This document shows positions 41,581 through 50,572 of a DNA stretch of 64,000 bases, piece after piece. Source of the DNA: Trichomonas vaginalis G3 (Eukaryota; Parabasalia; Trichomonadida; Trichomonadidae). The notes beneath the pieces were generated by a model. The model saw only the letters and a list, made by a program, of their open reading frames with translations. It was not told the DNA's origin and ran no database searches. The translations under genes were made by a program, and so were the position numbers. The stretch is from assembly GCF_026262505.1 (NCBI RefSeq), contig NC_067208.1, positions 15,323,962 through 15,387,961 on the forward strand. Direction: 5' to 3'. Position 1 is the first letter of the stretch. Every line of letters begins with the position of its first letter.

Positions 41581-43050
41581 ATGGAAGGTCAATTTATTGT
41601 AGATAAAGAAATTGGTTCAGGTTCCAATAAAACAAACCCACCAGGATTTTGGATTGGTTTCGATGACGCTTTCTATGCAGTTGCTGGATATCAAATCCTT
41701 GCAAATGGTCGTATCGTATATTCTCAAGACAACGCAAGAGAAGAAGCATATATAACTTCAAACTCACAAACTACCGAACAAATAAAGAAAGTAGATGTTT
41801 TCTCAAAGACTCGACATGAAGATGTATGGAGTCATTCGGGAACATGCAGAACAGGACAAATTGTTAGTGGTCCAATTACAGCAGGAAAATCATTTGATTT
41901 TAAGCTTCGTTTAAGAATTCCTGTTAGAAGATTCCTTCCATTAGAAGCTATTCGATTTATTCCAGCTTTTGCAGGAAACATTCAGCTTAAAGTAAAGTTC
42001 AGTAGCGACGCCTTACAATGCACATCTATATCTGTAAATGATATCATTGCTTTCAATCCAACTCTTAAAGTTGCATTTGCTTCAGATTCAAATCCACCGA
42101 CAAATAAATTTGTTCCATGGAATGAACCATTCACTATGATAACGAAGGCAGTAGAAGCTAGTGGAACAGTTACTATTACAACTGTAAACCAGCAACTATT
42201 TCGAACAAAGATGGATTTTAATGAATGTTTCATTCATCCAAAGTCATTCTCTTTAGACCCTAACATTTATACAGAACTTGTAGAACATTATACAAACGTG
42301 GCTTTATGTTTTCCTGTTAAAGTTATGGATTGGATTCCTATGGACGGTTCATTCTCAAAGAATACAGATAGTTCAAGTGCAACATTTACAGCAGCTTATA
42401 CGCCTATTAATGTTAAAAGTATTTGGGCACTATTTAGAAAGAAAGACAACTATTATGTTAATTTTGAGAACCCTAAGTTTAAATATCTTCAGCTTTCCAT
42501 GGGAGCTTATGGAAATATGCCTGCAGAACCTGAAAAATCATATGGACCTGTATTTTATGAAATGGTTGCGAACGCTTGCAATACAAACAATGATATGATA
42601 AGATTTAATGAAGATGTTATGAGGTCATTGGTGGATGATGGTAGTGTGGAACATAAATGGGATAGCTATGACAACACACATTTCTTATGTGGTTTTCCAA
42701 CAGAAGTGGACTTTTGCTTCCAGCAAGGTCAAACATCTACTGCTCCAATAACATACAAATTGTCTGTTAAAGGACCTATTGAACTAGCAACTGAAAATGT
42801 ACCAAAGCCACTTATTGGATTTATGAGGGATTGTTGCTTTGCCATTCAGGTGCGTGCTAATGGAATCCCAATTATCATAAGACAAATTACGGAAAGTGAA
42901 CTCAAACAAAAAGTGACACAATGCATTTGCCAACCAAATAACTTTACAAAGCAAAAACTTAAATTACTTGTCAAGCTTACTATTCTTATTTTAACAATTA
43001 AAAAATTAAATTTTATTTTTTATTTAAAAAAATCATCTTATATCATCTGA
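41581..43050 (+). CDS. E2 major capsid protein, double jelly-roll type (489 aa)
   Basis: Viral fossil gene that looks whole. The N-terminal jelly roll shows GFWIGFDDAFYAVAGYQILA and LRIPVRRFLPLEAIRFIPAF, followed by AGNIQLKVKFS; a second strand-rich half has VALCFPVKVMDWIPMDGS, LQLSMGAYGNMPAEPEKSY and IGFMRDCCFAIQVRANG. The order and the first motif match the E1 capsid remains. The last 40 or so residues are hydrophobic AT-rich sequence and may be a read-on past the original end. It is flanked on both sides by hairpin arrays (39,886-41,084 and 43,126-43,548). Assignment is by pattern; confidence in a capsid role is fair to good. Confidence 0.7.
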   Translation: MEGQFIVDKEIGSGSNKTNPPGFWIGFDDAFYAVAGYQILANGRIVYSQDNAREEAYITSNSQTTEQIKKVDVFSKTRHEDVWSHSGTCRTGQIVSGPITAGKSFDFKLRLRIPVRRFLPLEAIRFIPAFAGNIQLKVKFSSDALQCTSISVNDIIAFNPTLKVAFASDSNPPTNKFVPWNEPFTMITKAVEASGTVTITTVNQQLFRTKMDFNECFIHPKSFSLDPNIYTELVEHYTNVALCFPVKVMDWIPMDGSFSKNTDSSSATFTAAYTPINVKSIWALFRKKDNYYVNFENPKFKYLQLSMGAYGNMPAEPEKSYGPVFYEMVANACNTNNDMIRFNEDVMRSLVDDGSVEHKWDSYDNTHFLCGFPTEVDFCFQQGQTSTAPITYKLSVKGPIELATENVPKPLIGFMRDCCFAIQVRANGIPIIIRQITESELKQKVTQCICQPNNFTKQKLKLLVKLTILILTIKKLNFIFYLKKSSYII

Positions 43051-43125
43051 TATATATATATAACAGCATTAATATTTCAATGATTCACAAATCAACTTTT
43101 TCATTATTTTAAATTATTTTGTCTG

Positions 43126-43548
43126 AATGTTAAACTATTCGGACAAAGTTTCCCGCTGTTTGCGAAGGAATTGTTGGCTATGATGTACTGGTTCATGATC
43201 AGTACATCATAGCCAACAATTCCTTATACAAAGTTCAAAAACTTGGGTGCAATCAGAACTGATTGCACCCAAGTTTTTGAACTTTCTCGAGGGAATGAAA
43301 GGGTAAGAGGTATACATTATGAATATATACCTCTTACCCTTCCATTCCCTCTCTGACAGCGGGAAACTTTGTCTGAATGTTAAACTATTCAGACAAAGTT
43401 TCCCGCTGTTTGCGAAGGAATTGTTGGCTATGATGTACTGATTCATGATCAGTACATCATAGCCAACAATTCCTTATACAAAGTTCAAAAACTTGGGTGC
43501 AATCAGAACTGATTGCACCCAAGTTTTTGAACTTTCTCGAGGGAATGA
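43126..43548. repeat. 250-bp hairpin chain, about 1.7 copies (right arm)
   Basis: Same four-hairpin unit as at 28,321. It starts inside the CAGCGGG hairpin and ends in the GAGGGAATG hairpin. It lies between the capsid gene and the membrane-protein gene. Confidence 0.9.
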
Positions 43549-43784
43549 AAGGTAAGAGATATCCATTTCCTTTCACCTTCGTTCTCAATAATTAACTTAT
43601 AAATTTTTTAAAGCAAAAAAAGTCTGATTTTTTTTGACAAGTAAATATATAGGGAATTTATCCGACCAAATAACTGTCACTTTTTCAGTTCACCTCACTT
43701 TCCGTAACTCGTCTTACAACACAATAATAAGATTAGATGACTATAACTTAGCTACGGACGACGGTGAGGAATAAAGGATGAACG

Positions 43785-43793
43785 TTTATTTTT
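43785..43793 (+). promoter_or_regulatory. TTTATTTTT box before the 156-aa gene
   Basis: TTTATTTTT, 11 bases before the ATG at 43,805. One of a set of like boxes before E2 genes. Confidence 0.5.
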
Positions 43794-43804
43794 AAAGCTT
43801 ATAA

Positions 43805-44275
43805 ATGAGTTCTTCATCAAGCTCTCGTGAACCTTCACCATCTATGAAACAAACTTTACCAAACGATTATGGAGCACCTATTGAATATTTCTTACGAGCT
43901 GCACAATGGCAAAGAGCAGTCTCACCAAGGTTAGGTGTTCCACCAGCTCCTGTCAAAAATAGCATTTGGTCAAGTCCTTATATAAGATATGGTCTCCCAC
44001 TAGGTTTGCTAGCTACAGCAGGAGCAGTTATGATGTTGAAAAGAAATAAAGCAAATGTTGTAAATAATACTGAAGTAGCTGAAGTTAAACAAACTCCAAC
44101 ACCTTCACCAAAACCAACGTCAAAACCAACGCCTTCACAAGCAAAACCTTCAATGACTCCTGAACCTATGGAAGTACAAACTCCTGTTCAAAAGTCAACT
44201 CCTAAACCGACTCCAACATTTAAACCAGAACCTACTCCTCAAATAAATCGTAAAACTCCTGCGTTTCCTTACTGA
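43805..44275 (+). CDS. Single-span membrane protein with Pro/Thr-rich tail (156 aa)
   Basis: A serine-rich start (MSSSSSSREPSPS), an aromatic helix (APIEYFLRAAQWQRAV), one membrane segment at about residues 60-77 (YIRYGLPLGLLATAGAVMML) followed by KRNK, then a long Pro/Thr/Lys tail (TPSPKPTSKPTPSQAKPS...). No named family. A small one-span protein in a virion cluster could sit in an internal membrane or act at host membranes; this is inference. It is followed by the perfect palindrome AAAAATAACGTTATTTTT (44,276-44,293), which may serve both as its transcript end and the next promoter. Confidence 0.6.
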   Translation: MSSSSSSREPSPSMKQTLPNDYGAPIEYFLRAAQWQRAVSPRLGVPPAPVKNSIWSSPYIRYGLPLGLLATAGAVMMLKRNKANVVNNTEVAEVKQTPTPSPKPTSKPTPSQAKPSMTPEPMEVQTPVQKSTPKPTPTFKPEPTPQINRKTPAFPY

Positions 44276-44323
44276 AAAAATAACGTTATTTTTATTTAAT
44301 ATTAAAATTTTTATTTGATTGAA

Positions 44324-44560
44324 ATGACAAATAAAGTCACTGAAGCAATGAAACAAAAGTTTTTGGTAGAATACATTAAATCAGGAACTATTCCAGAAGG
44401 TTTTTACATTCATACTATGAAGGATGGTAGAGTTCAGTTTAGAAAGATAAAGCAACCATTAGATAAAGAAGGAATTTTGAGAAAGATTAAACTTCATGAG
44501 GACAACATTGCTAAACTTAGGAAGAAGTTAGAAGAGTTGGAGAAAGGAAGAGAGTTATAA
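44324..44560 (+). CDS. Small protein with C-terminal coiled coil (78 aa)
   Basis: ATG at 44,324, after ATTTTTATTTGATTGAA. The product MTNKVTEAMKQKFLVEYIKS... ends in a leucine-spaced coiled coil (ILRKIKLHEDNIAKLRKKLE). Family unknown. Downstream, tandem GGTGAAAAAAC words (44,578-44,620) precede the next gene. Confidence 0.5.
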   Translation: MTNKVTEAMKQKFLVEYIKSGTIPEGFYIHTMKDGRVQFRKIKQPLDKEGILRKIKLHEDNIAKLRKKLEELEKGREL

Positions 44561-44696
44561 AGCAATGAATTCAACAGGGTGAAAAAACAGGTGAAAAAAC
44601 AAGTGAAAAAAGAGGTGAGATCTCACCACTTCACCTAAATTTATTTTTGTGCTATGTTTTCATACGTGTGAGGGTGGTGATATCATTAATTTTAAG

Positions 44697-44705
44697 TTTA
44701 TTTTT
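44697..44705 (+). promoter_or_regulatory. TTTATTTTT box before the 94-aa gene
   Basis: TTTATTTTT, 6 bases before ATATAAATG-type start at 44,712. Confidence 0.5.
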
Positions 44706-44711
44706 ATATAA

Positions 44712-44996
44712 ATGACAGAACAAAAGCAACTCATACAAATCGAAAAATATAACAAACATACATTTAAACATTTATTCTTCCTTCCTGAGTATAACATGTT
44801 CTTTACACTTCATCCTAGACCAGTAGATTATACATTGACTGTGTATAAAGATTGTCATGGTAGTTTTATAAAAACTTATGATGATGAAGGTAAGTTAACA
44901 AGACTATGCATTTCAAAACTTGAGAAACTTTATGACTTCAAGTATGACTACAATAGAGTTAACATTGACGATGAAGATATAGAAGAAAATTTATGA
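44712..44996 (+). CDS. Hypothetical protein (94 aa)
   Basis: A whole frame: MTEQKQLIQIEKYNKHTFKH..., with FFLPEYNMFFTLHPRPVDYT and an acidic end (NIDDEDIEENL). No family recognised. It is the last E2-type gene before a 1.7-kb spacer that looks like host DNA. Confidence 0.5.
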   Translation: MTEQKQLIQIEKYNKHTFKHLFFLPEYNMFFTLHPRPVDYTLTVYKDCHGSFIKTYDDEGKLTRLCISKLEKLYDFKYDYNRVNIDDEDIEENL

Positions 44997-45363
44997 GAAC
45001 GTTTATTTTTTCATTAGTGAGTTCGTTAGTGAGGTGAAATGTTTGGTGGTTTTGTAAATATTTAAGGTTAAGTTAGTTTTTGCGTTTGATTTGTAAAATA
45101 TACGTTAACGGTTTCGTAAAGTGTCAAATTCACATATCATGGGTAAGGAGGCGCGCAGTGCCGCCGTACCCAACTAACCCATACTAACTTTGTCGATACA
45201 ATATAGTTCCATATCCTAAGTAGCACTTTAAAAGTAATTATCGATGAGAGTAACTTAGTCGGAAACTCTTAATAGAATATTTAAATTTCGCACCGATCAA
45301 TAGTATTCGAGATTTACTAATAAGGATTTCTTAATTTTTTAAAAACAAAATCTTAAGTCTTTA

Positions 45364-45506
45364 AGGGTGCCCTATAGACGATAGACCACCCTCAGAAAAG
45401 CACTTTTAAGGCTATTATATTGAGAACTAGAATCTGGATAATCCATTCATTCGAGTTCTAATAAAATTAATTTTGTGATGTTTACATTATCGTTATAGGG
45501 CACCCT
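45364..45506. mobile_element. 143-bp MITE, AGGGTGCCC ends, TA flanks (right arm)
   Basis: Mirror copy of 35,476-35,618, with TA at 45,362-45,363 and 45,507-45,508. Its presence in both arms shows it inserted before the arm duplication. Confidence 0.8.
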
Positions 45507-45659
45507 TAAAATAGGAGAAATTATAATCAATTTTTTTAAACAGTGAAAAATTGATATTCAATCCCAACAATAAACATTTATCGGTTAAAAAGAACGATAC
45601 TATGAATGTTGTCCAAATATGAGAAATCCACAAGATTTTGAAATTCCAGGAGTAAGGGT

Positions 45660-46299
45660 AATTTTAGCTAAAAGTGACACACCCGTGAAGGGTGTGATTA
45701 CCGATCGGTAATTTCGACAGTTTAGAATTTAAAATTTTTTATGGAACTGTTGCGAGTTTCATAAAGAATTTAAGGAATATAAGCAAAGATTTGAATCAAA
45801 ATCTTAGACCTAAGCCGCTCGATTCGCTCGCGGCTTCCGCGAATTACAGATCAGCAAAGATTTGAATCAAAATCTTCGAACTAAGCCGATCGCTTCGCTC
45901 GCGGCTTTCTTTATTATTTTAAATTTGCATATTTCCATCAAAAGTTCATAAAGTAAAAAATTTCGTTTATTTTTACTAAGAAAAAAAAGGTTTTTGATAA
46001 TAAATTTATTTTATTTCGAAAAAGTAACAATAATCGTAAAAGGGTATTGATAGGCTTGCTAAAGTAACTAATTTTAGCTGTCAAATACTTTTGTATTTTG
46101 AAGTAAATTAGTATAAATTTGATATTATTTTAACTCCCTTTGAAAACCTCAATTTTCCATACAGAGGGAACGGGAATAGCATCCAATATTCCCTGAGAAT
46201 GGTTGCGCATTCTCAGTTCCCTCTATATTTCGAACGAAGCTCTCATCGGTCTTTTTTTTAATACTAAACGTTTTTTTTCTGTCACTTTTAGCTAAAATT
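45660..46299. mobile_element. Fold-back/MITE-like element (right arm)
   Basis: Mirror copy of 34,686-35,323, with the same 20-bp ends and the T-shaped palindrome at 46,164-46,223. Confidence 0.5.
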
Positions 46300-46678
46300 T
46301 GGGTTTGCCGGAAGAAATATCCTTTTGATTTTTTTTTCAGATTGTTATGAAAAATCCTTCATTTAAATTAAAATCCATTTAAACTAATTAATCATTTAAC
46401 GTATTAAAATTCCAAATAAACGAAATGCACATTTTCTGAAAAATTTAAAAAACAAATTTCAAATGTTGAAGACGCAATATTTGAATTTGTTTTTGTTTTT
46501 GATTTTTGAACTTTTCAAGAATCTTCTGAAAAATTGAATATTTTTCAACGCTTTTCATCCATTTATTTTTTAATTATGCCAAGATACATAAACAACTTGA
46601 TAATTTACGAGAAATTTCGAATTAATTCATAGAATACTCGGCCATAATAAATTAATTGAATTCCAACAAAATTATACA

Positions 46679-48158
46679 ATGTATATTAATGACCATTATT
46701 CAAGTATACGACTCAAAATTTTTCAATCATTTATTTTTGTAATTTTTTTAAACTTTGCTAATATTATGATAAATTTTTGGCTTCTTCAGAAAATTTTGTC
46801 CTATCAACTTTTTCATGAAAATTCAAACCTTATGAATTTATTGTATGCATGCGATCTGAGGAAGAATCGAGCAACAATCCAACCTTAGAAGTTGCATTCG
46901 AATCTCAAGAGATTAATTCTCCTTTTTTAATTGATCAAGTGTCATTGACTTTTGTTATAATCTTTTCTGGCTGTTTAATTGGGTTTATATTATTCAGATC
47001 AAATCATTCTTCAGAACGTTTCATCCATGCAACAAGTCATATCATTACTATACCTTGCATGTCGATCTAAATATTGATCATTTTTCAGATTTTCATCACT
47101 ATGTAAAAATTTGGATTGCAGAAAAGCTAAATTCTAAGGCAAAAGGAATTTCACAAAGACCATTAAATTATACAGTAGATGTTACTGGCTTTAAAAAGAA
47201 TTCCACTACCGGATTCTATCGAACACCCACATTAATGGATGAGTTCAAGTTCAGTGATAGCGATACATCCGATAGAGTATTCGTATCAAACGTATTAGTT
47301 AACTCAACATTCGATTTAGCTAATGTACACATGATTATAAACTCTGATTTCGAAAATATCAACGGATTATACGTTTATTGGCAGTATGTTACATCAGAAA
47401 AACCGGCATTTATTGTTGGGTTGAGACTATTAATCATTCTAACATCGGTTTATCTCACCCATAATTACATTATGGGTTTAGTTCCCGGTATTGAACTATT
47501 TACGCAAGGATCTACTATAGTTCTTGGAATATTATCATGTCTTGCATCTTTTCCATTTAATATGTTTTTCAATTCAAAAATTATGGATGTTCCTCAAGTA
47601 TTCTTTGCAGCGATCATGGTTTCATTTTTCCGCTACGTAGTATTAACAGAGATACAGCTTGAGGCAGAATGCAAACAAACTCCTACAATGAAATACAACG
47701 TATTTTTTATCATTCTCTTTTCGATTTATTCAATCACTGAATTAGCTCTTACATTTTCTATAACATCGAAAAGTTTCATCCTTGTCAATATATTGAATGT
47801 TTTGAATTATATATATGTTGGAATTTCCGTATTTATAACAATAATGGCATTTCTTCGATATGATAATGGATACACTAGACGTCTTATCTTTATGTGCACT
47901 CTTGAACTGCTCTCTTTCCTTTTTTATATTTCTCTTCCATATGTAGTCGAGATGCCTCTACATCGCACATTGACATTTGGTGCAGCACACATATTTATGA
48001 TATCGTACATGCTTGCTCTCCTTCAGATTTGTTATGAACCGCAATATAATTCTCAAGAAACTGATCAATCTTCACTTCTTTCTAAAGAGACATCTGCTGT
48101 TGACATAAACCTTCAGCCAGATTTAGAAGATGAGAATGAAACTCCATTAGAAAATTAA
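46679..48158 (+). pseudogene. 7-TM Wntless/TMEM181-like membrane protein gene carried inside E2
   Basis: An N-terminal signal-anchor-like segment (IFQSFIFVIFLNFANIMINF), a luminal beta-rich domain (NYTVDVTGFKKNSTTGFYRT, YVYWQYVTSEKPAF), then seven membrane spans (starting AFIVGLRLLIILTSVYLTHN and ending HIFMISYMLALLQI) and an acidic cytosolic tail. Luminal domain plus seven spans is the plan of Wntless, TMEM181 and related GOST-type trafficking receptors. Such a gene is not part of the Polinton set and is probably captured host DNA. Its 5' part is broken, about two breaks; the spans read through as one 367-codon frame. Confidence 0.5.
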
Positions 48159-49048
48159 TCACCTCTTAATTTACGGATATTAGAAATAAAGGCATTTGTT
48201 TTAGAGCATTTTATTAACTGAACCACATTTTTACTTGATGAATAAGTAAGGTTTTGAAAAATCATCAAAAAACTTTATCATTCTTCATTCTATATTAGAG
48301 ATGCAGGTTTATCACATCACATAATGAAATAAAAAACATTTTCTATCAAAAATATTATGACTTCAATGTCAAGTTCTTCCATCAGAATAAAATTTGTTCA
48401 GTTTTAGTAATTTCACCCTTAGTATGTTGAACATCTTTATTAGTAATAGCTGCTGATTTGATAAATGTTTCTACATGTTGCAAAAATATCTTAATTTCAA
48501 GAAAAACAAGATTTGTTGTTTTTCAGGTTCATGACTTGTTTTATCATAAAACAGCAAATCCGAGTCGTCTCTATTAAGTTTAATAGTCTGATAATTTGGC
48601 GATTTCATTGGTTGCAACTCTTCCTCTTGAATTAACCTCAGCTAAACTTCTTTTTCATCCAAGGGAAGTATATAATGTTCTTTAAAAAAAGTTTGATTTT
48701 CATATTTTGTTAGTAGTATATGAGGACGGGTTGTGTGACTTTTTTTGTAATCGTAAGAATTCTCACATAATTGAATGATTTTTGAACATACTTCTGAATA
48801 GCAGATTTTAAAAATTTATGAATAATTTATAAAAAATTTTTATTCCTACAATTCCTATATTACCATTAATAAAAAGAATATATTTTTGCATAGATTCCAA
48901 ATATGGTGTCAATTTTTTAAAAAAATTTTGAATTCAATGAGTTATATCAAAAATAAAATTCTTGAATAGAGTAAAAAAATTTAAATAATTTATTTAAATA
49001 TTTTCTTCTGACATTTATGAATAATTTATTTTTTTAATTCGTAAGAAA
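48159..49048. other. Spacer with decayed coding-like stretch (right arm)
   Basis: No whole gene. The minus strand between about 48,370 and 48,690 has the same coding-like relic as 32,340-32,620. The last 60 bases hold the promoter of the 159-aa gene (TTTATTTTTTTAATTCG just before the ATG). Confidence 0.4.
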
Positions 49049-49528
49049 ATGAGTGGATCAAGATTCGTAACCGTCAATCAATTAATGGATGCTCTTTCAC
49101 CAATTCTTGAAAATGTTAAACAAGTAGATGTTTATTTCGATGATTATATAGAAAGTTTATATTATAAAGGTAAACATAATATTAAACCCATTGCTTTTGC
49201 ATTTGATAATAAATTAATTGAAAATGCAAAAATTTGGGAATTAATTCCAGATATTGAATTTATAACAAATATTAAGGATAAATGGTTCAAACGAATTCCA
49301 ACCACAAAAGTTCTTTGTAAATTAATGATCAAAACTGAGGAAAAAGAATTTCATGAATTTACATATCATCCAAATAAAGTTTCAGAACTAGAAAATGAAA
49401 AACTTCAGAAAAAATTAAACGATAGACTTTCAAATGATCGTATTGAAAAAATAAATAAACTAGCAGAAGTTGCATTTAATAATGAAATATTTGATGAATA
49501 TAACCTTGAACTCAGTGATGGACTTTAA
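49049..49528 (+). CDS. Hypothetical protein (159 aa)
   Basis: A whole frame, MSGSRFVTVNQLMDALSPIL..., alpha/beta in the first half and a charged helical second half (SELENEKLQKKLNDRLSNDR). No family recognised. It is convergent with the 126-aa gene, and the two stops lie on either side of a double hairpin. The left-arm copy is broken. Confidence 0.55.
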   Translation: MSGSRFVTVNQLMDALSPILENVKQVDVYFDDYIESLYYKGKHNIKPIAFAFDNKLIENAKIWELIPDIEFITNIKDKWFKRIPTTKVLCKLMIKTEEKEFHEFTYHPNKVSELENEKLQKKLNDRLSNDRIEKINKLAEVAFNNEIFDEYNLELSDGL

Positions 49529-49586
49529 GTCCTGGGCACTTTTGTGTCTTGGACTTTAAGTCCTGGGCACTTTGTGCCTTGGACTT
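49527..49586. terminator. Two tandem hairpins between convergent genes (right arm)
   Basis: AAGTCC...GGACTT stems around GGCAC-TTT-GTGCC and a variant, at 49,527-49,556 and 49,558-49,586. The tandem overlaps the stop codons of both neighbours. It shares its core with the E1 hairpin at 13,708. Confidence 0.6.
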
Positions 49587-49966
49587 TAAGGACCCGGGCT
49601 CAACGAGTCATGATTTATGAAATCAATTATTTGATTCATTCTTTCTTCAATAATTTCTATTCTTTTTGTTAAATCATCTATTTTCATTAATGAGGTGATT
49701 CTTGATTGAGGAATAGATTTCAAACTAATCACTCCTTTTATTTTTGAAATTTTGAATCCATCAACTTTAAACATTTTATTCAATTTACATGTTGTCAATT
49801 CTTCAAATAATTTTTTATTGTTAGCATAATAGTCATTAAATTCTTCAACAGATGAAAAAATTTTTATTTCAGTAATTGGTTTAACAACGTTTATTTTTTG
49901 TTGAACATCTTCACTTTCATTTATTTCTTCGTCCTCTGTTTCATTTATTTTTAAAATTGGTTTCAT
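49586..49966 (-). CDS. Hypothetical protein (126 aa)
   Basis: A whole frame: an acidic N-terminal region (INETEDEEINESEDVQQKIN), a middle alpha/beta segment (FKVDGFKISKIKGVISLKSI) and a C-terminal coiled coil (LTKRIEIIEERMNQIIDFIN). Divergent from the MAAGFFKKLW-A gene at 50,033, with a short AT-rich shared promoter. Family unknown. Confidence 0.5.
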   Translation of the reverse strand: MKPILKINETEDEEINESEDVQQKINVVKPITEIKIFSSVEEFNDYYANNKKLFEELTTCKLNKMFKVDGFKISKIKGVISLKSIPQSRITSLMKIDDLTKRIEIIEERMNQIIDFINHDSLSPGP

Positions 49967-50032
49967 TTATCATTAAATAAAAATTAGAATATAAGTGATG
50001 AAATATATTTTTTAATTAATATTAAATCAGAA

Positions 50033-50269
50033 ATGGCTGCAGGATTCTTTAAAAAGTTATGGGAAGGAATTAAGAAAGCTGCAAGTTGGGTTCATCAGAA
50101 AATAATAAAACCCATTGCAAACTTTTTGGCACCAGTAGCGAAAACGGCAGGAACTATCATAGGTGGAGTATTAGGTGCTAAAGCAGGTAATCCAGCGATG
50201 GGAGCACAAGCAGGTAACGCAGTTGGTGGAATTGCTGAAGGAATACTTAATAAAATAGGAGGAAAGTAG
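50033..50269 (+). CDS. Small amphipathic Gly/Ala-rich protein MAAGFFKKLW-A (78 aa)
   Basis: It begins MAAGFFKKLW, continues as an amphipathic helix with Trp and Lys (EGIKKAASWVHQKIIKPIAN), then a flexible hydrophobic glycine/alanine stretch (IIGGVLGAKAGNPAMGAQAG). This build is like membrane-active virion peptides (adenovirus protein VI-type N-terminus, or small lytic peptides of other virions). The neighbour at 50,290 shares the first ten residues, so they are paralogues lying tail to tail with 20 bases between stops. Membrane activity is inferred from composition. Confidence 0.6.
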   Translation: MAAGFFKKLWEGIKKAASWVHQKIIKPIANFLAPVAKTAGTIIGGVLGAKAGNPAMGAQAGNAVGGIAEGILNKIGGK

Positions 50270-50289
50270 TGGAAAAATAAATATTATTT

Positions 50290-50502
50290 TTATCTCAATA
50301 TCGGTTGTAGTCGACGATAAACTTTATCTCCTTTATTTAATACTTCCCTTACCGGAACATTAGGTGCTATTTGTTCTGCAACGTCACTAATTGCTTCTTT
50401 ATTCTTAAATATCCAATTTGCTCCCTTCTTCATTGTTTCCCAAACTTTATGCGCTCCTCTTTTTACTTTATCCCATAACTTTTTAAAGAATCCTGCAGCC
50501 AT
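50290..50502 (-). CDS. Small basic amphipathic protein MAAGFFKKLW-B (70 aa)
   Basis: It shares MAAGFFKKLW with the convergent gene but then runs DKVKRGAHKVWETMKKGANW, a strongly basic amphipathic helix, and ends in a basic NKGDKVYRRLQPILR. Whole in both arms. Upstream lies the divergent start of the second jelly-roll gene. The intergenic AAAAATAAATATTATTTTT sequence between the two stops is nearly palindromic and suits a bidirectional transcript end. Confidence 0.6.
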   Translation of the reverse strand: MAAGFFKKLWDKVKRGAHKVWETMKKGANWIFKNKEAISDVAEQIAPNVPVREVLNKGDKVYRRLQPILR

Positions 50503-50572
50503 AGTTGATTATTTCATTAAAATTAAAAATTCATTTTCATCTTTTAATTTTGATTTTTTTATTTCATCATAA

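Larger units (their letters stand above)
44997..46678. other. AT-rich spacer with palindromes and MITEs (right arm)
   Basis: No gene. Mirror of 34,309-35,983. Contains the MITE (45,364-45,506), the fold-back element (45,660-46,299) and two AAGCCG...CGCGGCTT hairpins (about 45,811 and 45,883). Composition and content resemble host spacer, not element DNA. Confidence 0.6.
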
